64,000 bases of DNA, taken from assembly GCA_947371015.1 (NCBI GenBank), contig CANBNK010000006.1, positions 20,277-84,276 of the forward strand, read 5' to 3'. The position numbers and the translations under genes were made by a program. The notes under the pieces were generated by a model. The model saw only the letters and a program-made list of their open reading frames with translations. It did not search any database and was not told where the DNA came from. The DNA is from Acetobacteraceae bacterium. Lineage in GTDB: Bacteria; Pseudomonadota; Alphaproteobacteria; Acetobacterales; Acetobacteraceae. Position 1 is the stretch's first letter. Each line of letters begins with the position of its first letter. Positions 57,925 to 64,000 of the stretch are shown here, piece after piece.

Positions 57925-59510
57925 GCGCCGGAGGGTTGAACCCGCGCTCGCAAGCGAGCGAGAATAGTCCGCGCTCGCAAGCGAGCGACAACCGCCTGCT
58001 GTACAGCGACGGCGAGTGGGACTTCGAGACGCTGCGCCGCATCCACGACGCCTGCGAGGAGATCGCGTTGGGGGAGATGGGCCTCAGCGTCTATCCCAAC
58101 CGCATTGAGGTGATCAGCAGCGAGCAGATGCTGGACGCCTATGCCTCAACCGGCCTGCCGCTGTTCTACAAGCACTGGTCCTTCGGCAAGCACTTCGCCC
58201 AGCAGGAAGCGCTGTACCGCAAGGGCCTGCGCGGCCTGGCCTATGAGATCGTCATCAACTCCGACCCCTGCGTCTCCTACGTCATGGAGGAGAACACCGC
58301 GACCTTGCAGGCGCTGGTCATCGCCCATGCCGCCTTCGGGCATAACCACTTCTTCAAGAACAACCGGATCTTCAAGGACTGGACGGACGCCAAGGGCATC
58401 CTGGACTACCTGGAGTTCGCCAAGAACTTCGTCACCCGGGCCGAGGAACGCTTCGGCGAGGTGGCGGTGGAACGCACGCTGGACGCGGCGCATGCGCTGA
58501 TGAGCCAGGGCGTACATCGCCAGCGCCAGCGCCGCGTGCCGGATCTGCGCAGCGAGGAGTTGCGCGAACGCGAACGCCGCGACTACGACGCCGCCCGCTT
58601 CAACGACCTGTGGCGCACCGTGCCCGGCAAGACCCAGGCGCATGTGCCACCCAGCGAGTTGGAACGCCGCCGCGCGCTGCTGCAACTGCCGCAGGAAAAC
58701 CTGCTCTATTTCCTGGAGAAATCAGGGCCGCGCCTGGCGCCCTGGCAGCGCGAGATCATCCGCATCGTCCGCAACGTGGCGCAGTATTTCCACCCGCAGC
58801 GCCAGACCAAGATGATGAACGAGGGCTGCGCCACCTACACCCACTACCGCATCCTCAACCGCCTGCACGAACAGGGCCGCATCAGCGACGGCGCCATGCT
58901 GGAGGTGCTGCACAACCACAGCAGCGTCATCATGCAACCGGATTTCGATGACCCGCGCTATTCGGGCATCAACCCCTATGCGCTCGGCTTCGCCATGATG
59001 CAGGACATCGAACGCATCTGCGAACACCCGACCGAGGAGGACCAGGAATGGTTCCCCGACATCGCCGGCTGCGGCGACGCCATGCCGGTGCTGCGGGACG
59101 CCTGGGCCGAATACCGCGACGAGAGCTTCATCCTGCAATTCCTCTCGCCGCATCTGATCCGCAAGCTGCGGCTGTTCCATTTGTCCGATGACAGCGGCAA
59201 GCCCGCCATCAAGGTCGGCGCGGTGCATGACGAACGCGGCTATCGCCGGGTGCGCCAGGCCTTGGCGCGGCAGTACGACCCGGCCTGGACCGAGCCTGAC
59301 ATCCAGGTGGTGGACGTGGATCTCTCCGGCGACCGGCGCCTGATCGTCGAGCATCGCGTGCTGCATGGCCGTACGCTGGAGGAGAAGGAAGCCCGCCTGG
59401 TGCTGCGCCACCTGGCCTACCTGTGGAGCTACGACGTGCTGCTGAAGGAGATCGACCCCGTCTCCGGCACCGTGCTGCGCGAACACGCGGTCTCCCCGCC
59501 GCACGATTGA
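57921..59510 (+). CDS. spoVR: SpoVR family protein
   Basis: A 529-residue protein of the SpoVR/YcgB family, third member of the prkA-yeaH-spoVR stress operon; in Bacillus it affects spore cortex, in proteobacteria the role is unclear. The domain begins DNRLLYSDGEWDFETLRRIH; YKHWSFGKHF, HAAFGHNHFFKNN and MNEGCATYTHYRILN are landmarks. Residues 8-23 hold two copies of PRSQAS(E/D)N encoded by palindromic DNA and not found in the family core. The start overlaps the yeaH stop. Confidence 0.95.
   Translation: MSAGGLNPRSQASENSPRSQASDNRLLYSDGEWDFETLRRIHDACEEIALGEMGLSVYPNRIEVISSEQMLDAYASTGLPLFYKHWSFGKHFAQQEALYRKGLRGLAYEIVINSDPCVSYVMEENTATLQALVIAHAAFGHNHFFKNNRIFKDWTDAKGILDYLEFAKNFVTRAEERFGEVAVERTLDAAHALMSQGVHRQRQRRVPDLRSEELRERERRDYDAARFNDLWRTVPGKTQAHVPPSELERRRALLQLPQENLLYFLEKSGPRLAPWQREIIRIVRNVAQYFHPQRQTKMMNEGCATYTHYRILNRLHEQGRISDGAMLEVLHNHSSVIMQPDFDDPRYSGINPYALGFAMMQDIERICEHPTEEDQEWFPDIAGCGDAMPVLRDAWAEYRDESFILQFLSPHLIRKLRLFHLSDDSGKPAIKVGAVHDERGYRRVRQALARQYDPAWTEPDIQVVDVDLSGDRRLIVEHRVLHGRTLEEKEARLVLRHLAYLWSYDVLLKEIDPVSGTVLREHAVSPPHD
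57945..57987. repeat. Two palindromic repeats inside the spoVR 5' coding region
   Basis: CGCTCGC-AA-GCGAGCG occurs at 57945-57960 and again at 57972-57987, 27 bp apart, each a perfect 7-bp hairpin. Because the period is nine codons the reading frame is kept and the peptide PRSQAS(E/D)N is repeated. Confidence 0.85.
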
Positions 59511-59541
59511 CCGGGCCTGGCGCTGGCGCCACGCTGGACCA

Positions 59542-60501
59542 ATGACCCCGCGCCGCGCCCTGCTTGCCGCCCCCCTGCTCGCCCTTCCGGCCCAGGCCCA
59601 ACCCGCCTGGCCGAACCGGCCGGTGCGAATCGTGGTGCCCTTCCCGCCCGGCGGCCCGGCCGACGTGCTCGCCCGCGCCATGGCGGAGCCACTGAGTGCC
59701 GCCTGGGGCCAGAGCGTCGTCATCGACAACCGCGCCGGTGCCGGTGGCAACCTGGGCGCCGAACTGGTCGCCCGCGCGGCGCCGGATGGCCATACGCTGC
59801 TGCTGCCGGCATCCTCCCACGTGCAGGGCGCGGCGCTATACCGCAGCCTGCCCTTCCACCCAGTGCGCGACTTCACCGCGGTTTCCATGCTGGCCTACTA
59901 CGCGCTGGTGCTGGTGCTGCACCCCGGCACGCCCGCCGCGGATTTCGCCGCCTTCCAGGCGCTGGCGCGGTCGGCGCCGGGGGCGGTGACGCTGGCCTCC
60001 GCCGGGGTCGGCACGCCGACGCACCTGTCGGCGGAACTCTACCGGCTGCGTGCGGGCGTGGAGTTCACCCACGTGCCCTTCCAGGGCGCCGCGCCGGCGC
60101 ATGCCGCGGTGCTGGGCGGCCAGGTCATGGCCATGTTCACCAACCCGGTCCTGGCGATTCCCGCTGCCCGTGCCGGCAGCCTGCGCGCCATTGCCGTCAC
60201 CGGCGCCAGCCGCTCGGCCCAGTTGTCGGCGCTGCCGACCATCGCGGAGCAAGGCTACCCCGGCTACGAGTCCGGCACCTGGTATGGCTTCCTCGGCCCC
60301 GCCGGCATGGCGGAGGCCGTGGTGCAGCGCATCCACGCGGATACCCAGCGGGCACTGGCCAGCCCCGCCCTGCAGGGCCGCTTCGCCGCGATGGGGCTTG
60401 AGGTGCTGACCGACGGCCCCGCCGCCTTCGCCGCCCGCATGGCCGAAGACCTGGCGCGCTGGACCAAGGTGATCAGCGACGCCCGCATCAGCACGGACTG
60501 A
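59542..60501 (+). CDS. Bug/TctC-family substrate-binding protein
   Basis: A 319-residue Bug receptor with signal peptide MTPRRALLAAPLLALPAQAQ. PFPPGGPADVLARAM, VVIDNRAGAGGNLGAE and PDGHTLLL are visible; IDNRAGAGG is the classical form of the second loop. It follows spoVR by 31 bp but is functionally unrelated; no permease genes accompany it. The ligand is unknown. Confidence 0.92.
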   Translation: MTPRRALLAAPLLALPAQAQPAWPNRPVRIVVPFPPGGPADVLARAMAEPLSAAWGQSVVIDNRAGAGGNLGAELVARAAPDGHTLLLPASSHVQGAALYRSLPFHPVRDFTAVSMLAYYALVLVLHPGTPAADFAAFQALARSAPGAVTLASAGVGTPTHLSAELYRLRAGVEFTHVPFQGAAPAHAAVLGGQVMAMFTNPVLAIPAARAGSLRAIAVTGASRSAQLSALPTIAEQGYPGYESGTWYGFLGPAGMAEAVVQRIHADTQRALASPALQGRFAAMGLEVLTDGPAAFAARMAEDLARWTKVISDARISTD

Positions 60502-60578
60502 GCCAAGCCGTTGCCGTTACGGTGGAAATAACGCCGCACCCTGGTTAAGCTCTCGGTGACTTTTGCCAGGAGCTTCCG

Positions 60579-60998
60579 ATGTCCAGCACCACCAGCCGTG
60601 CCGAGGCGGCCAACTTCGACCTCTATCTGCTGATCGCCCGCATCCTGCTGGTAGTGATCTTCCCGATCAGCGGCTGGGCCAAGTTCGGCAACGTGGCGGG
60701 CACCTTGACCATGCTGACCAACCTGGGCACGCCGCTGCCCGGCATCGCCGTCTGGCTCGCCATCGGGTTCGAGCTGATCCTGCCGGCGCTGGTCGTGATC
60801 GGGCTGTTCACCCGCTGGGCGGCGCTGGGGCTGATCATCTACACCGCCTGCACCATCATCCTGGCGCATCGCTTCTGGGAGTTCTCCGGCCAGGCGCAGT
60901 TCGGCCAGACCATGAGCTTCTTCAAGAACATCTCGGTGATGGTCGGGCTTGGCTTCATCATGCAGTTCGGGCCGGGGCGTTACGCGCTCAAGCCCTGA
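60579..60998 (+). CDS. DoxX family membrane protein
   Basis: A 139-residue protein with four predicted membrane helices: YLLIARILLVVIFPISGWAK near residue 11-30, then GIAVWLAIGFELILPALVVI, ALGLIIYTACTIILAHRFWE and a final helix near 115-135. FPISGWAKFGN and HRFWEF are DoxX motifs. Relatives take part in thiosulfate:quinone oxidation or redox complexes, but the role here is unknown. CAGGAG precedes the ATG. Its last 19 bp overlap the convergent GAF gene. Confidence 0.92.
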   Translation: MSSTTSRAEAANFDLYLLIARILLVVIFPISGWAKFGNVAGTLTMLTNLGTPLPGIAVWLAIGFELILPALVVIGLFTRWAALGLIIYTACTIILAHRFWEFSGQAQFGQTMSFFKNISVMVGLGFIMQFGPGRYALKP

Positions 60999-61474
60999 AG
61001 CAGCGGCACCGCCAGCCCGGCAAAGACCAGGCCGGTGGTGACATCGGCCTCGGTGTACCAGCCCTCGGCATGCAGCAGGTTCAGCACGCCGAGCGTCCGC
61101 CCGCCGGCGCGCACCGGCAGGTTCAGGCCGCTGCCCAGCCCCTCCCGGCCAATCACCTCGTGGTCCGGATAGGCCCAGCGCATCGCCGCCTCGCCGGAGC
61201 CGGTCCAGGGTCGGCCTTGCAGCACCACCTGCGTCGCCCAGGGGCGGTCCACGCTGGGCTTACCACCGCCCAGCGGCCATAGAGCCAGGTTGCTGGAGAA
61301 TACCCTGCGGTTCCAGCCGGTGGCCGCGTCATGCGCCATCACGGTGAACAGCCGCCAGCCCAGCGCCGCCGCCAGCCCGGCCTGCAAGGCGCTGAACCCG
61401 GCTTCGGGCGCGGTTGCCTCCCGCAGTGCCAGCGCGGTGGCGTGCAGATACGGCAAGGGGTCGGGGCGGCGCAT
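60980..61474 (-). CDS. GAF-domain protein
   Basis: A 164-residue protein made of one GAF-like domain: LGWRLFTVMAHDAATGWNRRVFS, then GLGSGLNLPVRAGGRTLGVLNLLHAEG and TEADVTTGLVFAGLAVPLLQ. GAF domains bind small ligands; no output domain is attached, so it could be a stand-alone sensor or have an enzymatic role. The ATG at 61474 gives MRRPDPLPYLHATALALRE; upstream readings are unsupported. Its 3' end overlaps the doxX-like gene on the other strand. Confidence 0.8.
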   Translation of the reverse strand: MRRPDPLPYLHATALALREATAPEAGFSALQAGLAAALGWRLFTVMAHDAATGWNRRVFSSNLALWPLGGGKPSVDRPWATQVVLQGRPWTGSGEAAMRWAYPDHEVIGREGLGSGLNLPVRAGGRTLGVLNLLHAEGWYTEADVTTGLVFAGLAVPLLQGLSA

Positions 61475-61641
61475 GGCGGCATCATGGCGGGATTCGGGCC
61501 GGCGCAACAACGGTGTAACGCCGGCTGTTGAAGTCTTCACCGCCAGGGGCAAGCCCCGACACCACGCGCATGGCATTATCCTTCCCATGGCGCCGAACGG
61601 ACGCCGCCCCGGGGCTCCCCGGACCACCTAGGACAACGACC

Positions 61642-61944
61642 ATGCGTATCCTGCTTCCAAGCCTCGCCGCCGCCGCACTGACCGTGGCGATGGGGATTTC
61701 GGCGCCGAACCAGGCTTCGGCGCAGGTTATCCTGGCCCATGGGGGCTACGGTGGCGGCGGTGGCTACGGCTACAGCGGTGGTTATGGCGGCGGTTATGGT
61801 GGCGGCTACGGCGGCTATCGCTACGCCCCACCTCCCCCGCCGGCCTATGGCTACGGTAGCTATCGTCCCTGGCGCCACCATGGCGGTTGGGACCGTCCCT
61901 ACTACGCGCCGCGGCCCTACGGGTACGGCTACGGCCGTTGGTAA
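61642..61944 (+). CDS. Small exported Gly/Tyr-rich protein
   Basis: A 100-residue protein. A signal peptide (MRILLPSLAAAALTVAMGI, cleavage near ASAQ at 28) is followed by GGYGGGGGYGYSGGYGGGYG-type repeats, a Pro run (PPPPP), and an Arg/Tyr/Trp-rich tail ending YGYGRW. Such proteins are common in alphaproteobacterial envelopes but have no assigned function. A strong terminator follows, indicating a single-gene transcript. Confidence 0.85.
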   Translation: MRILLPSLAAAALTVAMGISAPNQASAQVILAHGGYGGGGGYGYSGGYGGGYGGGYGGYRYAPPPPPAYGYGSYRPWRHHGGWDRPYYAPRPYGYGYGRW

Positions 61945-61951
61945 GCCCGAC

Positions 61952-61986
61952 AAGGGCCGGAACCCCCCGAGGTTCCGGCCCTTTGC
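61952..61986 (+). terminator. Rho-independent terminator
   Basis: AAGGGCCGGAACC and GGTTCCGGCCCTT form a 13-bp perfect stem with a 6-base loop (61952-61964 / 61971-61983), ending in TTT and starting 8 bp after the stop of the Gly/Tyr-rich gene. Confidence 0.85.
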
Positions 61987-62037
61987 GTTTCGACGCCGCC
62001 GTCCTAGGCTTCCCCCAACTCACGGGGGAAGCGAGAC

Positions 62038-62913
62038 ATGCGGCAGCTACGCATCGGTGACGTCACCATTTCCAGCATCATCGAGCGCGACGGCCCCTGG
62101 CGCGCCCCGCAGGACATGTTCCTGAACTACGACGCCGCGAAGGCAGCGGACATGCTCCGCACCATGGACCCCGAGGGGATCGACCCCGTCACCGGCAAGC
62201 TGGTCATCACCTACCAGACCTTCGTGGTGCAGACGCCCAAGCACACCATGCTGGTGGATACCTGCACCGGCGAGGACAAGGGCTGGGAAGCCCCGATGGA
62301 CTTCGACAAGACCCCCTGGAAGGACGGCTTCAAGGCGCTGGGGCTCAAGCTGACGGATATCGACTACGTCTTCTGCACCCACCTGCACATCGACCATTGC
62401 GGCTGGAACACCACGCTGAAGGATGGCCGCTGGGTGCCGACCTTCCCCAAGGCCAAGTACGTCTTCCACAAGCGCGAATACGCCGCCTGGGAAAAGCTGA
62501 ACGGCCAGGATGCCTCGGACAAGCGCGCCAAGACCTGGGCGATGAACTGCGAGCCTGTGGTCGCCGCCGGCCAGGCCCTGCTGGTGGATGACGACTACCA
62601 GCTGGACGACTGCATCACCCTGACGCCGACGCCGGGCCACTCGCCCTGCCATTGCTGCGTCAACATCCACTCCGGCGGCCAGCGCGCCAGCGTCACCGGC
62701 GACATGATGCACCACGCCCTGCAATGCCGTGACCCCGAGATGTCCACCGTCTTCGACTGGGACCCGAAGGAAGCCGCCACCGCCCGCCGCAGTTTTCTGT
62801 CAGCCGTGGCGGATACACCGACCATGCTCCTCCCCATCCACTTCCCCTCCCCCACGGTCGGCCGCGTCACCTCTCGCGCCGATGGCGCCTTCGACTGGAA
62901 GTACCTCCGGTGA
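62038..62913 (+). CDS. MBL-fold metallohydrolase
   Basis: A 291-residue metallo-beta-lactamase-fold hydrolase. The metal motif HLHIDH is at residues 115-120 (CTHLHIDHCGW); later ligands are in TPGHSPCHCC, VTGDMMHH and LLPIHFPS. The group includes quorum-quenching lactonases (AttM/AiiA-like) and alkyl or aryl hydrolases; the N-terminal VTISSIIERDGPW is seen in the former type but does not prove it. GGGGGAAG precedes the ATG. It is coupled to an aldo/keto reductase gene by a 4-bp overlap. Confidence 0.9.
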   Translation: MRQLRIGDVTISSIIERDGPWRAPQDMFLNYDAAKAADMLRTMDPEGIDPVTGKLVITYQTFVVQTPKHTMLVDTCTGEDKGWEAPMDFDKTPWKDGFKALGLKLTDIDYVFCTHLHIDHCGWNTTLKDGRWVPTFPKAKYVFHKREYAAWEKLNGQDASDKRAKTWAMNCEPVVAAGQALLVDDDYQLDDCITLTPTPGHSPCHCCVNIHSGGQRASVTGDMMHHALQCRDPEMSTVFDWDPKEAATARRSFLSAVADTPTMLLPIHFPSPTVGRVTSRADGAFDWKYLR

Positions 62914-63869
62914 AGCAGCGCAACCTCGGCAAGTCCGGCCTGCTGGTCAGCGAGGTCGGGCTTGGCTGCAACAATTTTGGTAGTCGGCTGGACATAGCCG
63001 GCACCCGCGCGGTGGTGGCCGCGGCGCTGGACCTCGGCGTCAGCTTCTTCGACACGGCGGATGTCTATGCCCGCCCGCATCCCGGCCGATCCGAGGAATA
63101 CCTCGGCACCGTGTTGGGCGCCGACCGCAAGCGGATCGTACTGGCCAGCAAGTTCGGCGGCGCCATGCCGGAAGGGCGCGGCGGTAGTCGGCGCTGGGTA
63201 ATGCAGGCGGTGGAGGACAGCTTGCGCCGGCTGAAGACCGACTGGATCGACCTGTACCAGTTCCACCGCCCGGACCCGCTGACGCCCGTGGAGGAAACGC
63301 TCCGCGCGATGCAGGACCTCGTGACGCAAGGAAAAGTCCGGTACATCGGCATCTCCAACTTCGCGCCCTGGCAGGTGGCGGATGCGGTCTGGACAGCGCG
63401 CGAACTCGGCGGCGCCGGGATTGTCAGCTGCCAGGACGAATACAGCGTCCTGTCCCGCGACCCCGACAGCGGCCAGTTGGAGGCGATGCAGCACTACGGC
63501 CTCGGCCTGCTGCCCTACTTCCCGTTGGCCAGCGGCATGCTCACCGGCAAGTACCGGCGCGAGGCGCTGCCCAACCAGGGCACCCGCCTGGTCAGCTCGC
63601 CGCTGCTGCGCGACCACTTCCTGACCGACGCCAACCTGGCGATGGTCGAGAAGCTGCAGGCCTTCTGCGATGCCCGTGGCCATACCATGGTGGAGCTGGC
63701 CTTCTCCTGGCTGCTCGCCCGGCCCTGCGTTGCCAGCGTCATCGCCGGCGCCAGCAACCGCGCCCAGCTGGAACAGAACGTCGCCGCCGCCGGCTGGGCG
63801 CTGAGCGCCGCCGACATGGCGGAGTTGGACGCGATCTCCCCGCCCCCGCCGAGGATGGTGCACGTATGA
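62910..63869 (+). CDS. Aldo/keto reductase
   Basis: A 319-residue NADPH-dependent aldo/keto reductase. The catalytic tetrad is D48, Y53, K81 and H119 (FFDTADVY, LASKFGG, YQFHRPD). YIGISNFAPWQV and the C-terminal VIAGASNRAQLEQN are cofactor-binding features. The start is a GTG that overlaps the MBL gene stop as GTGA. Its own stop overlaps the TauD-like gene start. The substrate is a carbonyl of unknown identity. Confidence 0.93.
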   Translation: MKQRNLGKSGLLVSEVGLGCNNFGSRLDIAGTRAVVAAALDLGVSFFDTADVYARPHPGRSEEYLGTVLGADRKRIVLASKFGGAMPEGRGGSRRWVMQAVEDSLRRLKTDWIDLYQFHRPDPLTPVEETLRAMQDLVTQGKVRYIGISNFAPWQVADAVWTARELGGAGIVSCQDEYSVLSRDPDSGQLEAMQHYGLGLLPYFPLASGMLTGKYRREALPNQGTRLVSSPLLRDHFLTDANLAMVEKLQAFCDARGHTMVELAFSWLLARPCVASVIAGASNRAQLEQNVAAAGWALSAADMAELDAISPPPPRMVHV

Positions 63870-64000
63870 CGATCTCGATCGCCCCCCTGGGCTACGCCGC
63901 CGGCGCCGAAGTCACCGGTGTCGACTTCACCCAGCCGCTCGACAACAGCACGCGGGACGCGCTGTACAGCGCCTGGCTCAAGCACATCGTGCTGGTGTTC
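63866..64000 (+). CDS. TauD/TfdA family dioxygenase, 5' part only
   Basis: The first 45 residues before the window ends: SIAPLGYAAGAEVTGVDFTQ and LYSAWLKHIVLVF match the N-terminus of Fe(II)/2-oxoglutarate dioxygenases of the TauD/TfdA family. The ATG overlaps the aldo/keto reductase stop (ATGA). The iron-binding HxD motif would lie beyond the edge, so activity cannot be checked. Confidence 0.8.
   Translation, partial: MTISIAPLGYAAGAEVTGVDFTQPLDNSTRDALYSAWLKHIVLVF

Overview
The window comes from a high-GC alphaproteobacterium, most likely an acetic-acid-bacteria relative of the Roseomonas type (Acetobacteraceae). This is inferred from four things: very high GC with GC-biased third positions; many Bug/TctC solute receptors; a LexA box of the alphaproteobacterial GAAC-N7-GAAC form between ssb and uvrA; and GyrA with Ala at the quinolone-determining Ser position. 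No phage, plasmid or CRISPR signature is visible. Most genes sit in short operons with 4-bp ATGA start/stop overlaps.

Layout. 0-3 kb: three translationally coupled Bug receptors behind a four-copy 25-bp tandem repeat. 3-6.7 kb: divergent ssb and uvrA sharing an SOS box. 6.9-13.7 kb: a GldA/GldF/GldG-like ABC cassette with a DUF4340 protein, a Nudix hydrolase, a TauE/SafE-type permease with a frameshifted C-terminus, and a Bug receptor. 14-19.7 kb: an RTX-like secreted protein, MsrP, a lytic transglycosylase, an orphan amino-acid binding protein with a DadA-like dehydrogenase, and a [2Fe-2S] ferredoxin. 19.8-23.8 kb: CoA-transferase/LLM-oxidoreductase pair, a 2-hydroxyacid dehydrogenase and an OsmC protein. 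23.8-25.1 kb: a gene-poor stretch with a 53-residue membrane protein, a palindromic repeat, a MITE-like element, a DUF883-like protein with a candidate EcfG promoter, and tRNA-Lys. 25.2-29.7 kb: housekeeping block (two cyclophilins, coaD, gyrA). 29.9-34.3 kb: a putative aromatic meta-cleavage operon, divergent from two Bug receptors (34.3-36.2 kb). 36.2-39 kb: cyclase/cupin/hotdog/PhyH operon. 39-49.6 kb: pepN behind a seven-gene uncharacterised catabolic operon. 49.7-54.2 kb: orphan TRAP receptor, three-member SDR/phosphatase region and another Bug receptor. 54.7-59.5 kb: the prkA-yeaH-spoVR stress operon. 59.5-64 kb: Bug receptor, DoxX, GAF protein, Gly/Tyr-rich exported protein, and an MBL hydrolase/aldo-keto reductase/TauD operon that runs off the window.

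How it fits together. The accessory content is dominated by capture and oxidation of small organic acids and aromatics: ten orphan periplasmic binding proteins (eight Bug, one TRAP, one amino-acid type) are scattered among short oxidoreductase/hydrolase operons, and no dedicated membrane permease for any of them lies in the window. I recognise no DNA-binding transcriptional regulator anywhere in the 64 kb, so the catabolic operons must be controlled from elsewhere or expressed constitutively. The strongest candidate for a new pathway is the seven-gene operon at 41.6-49.6 kb (SDR, HisD paralogue, altered cytosine-deaminase-like amidohydrolase, Gfo/Idh/MocA oxidoreductase, PEP-mutase/ICL lyase, FMN 2-hydroxyacid oxidase, M81/MlrC peptidase-like protein).
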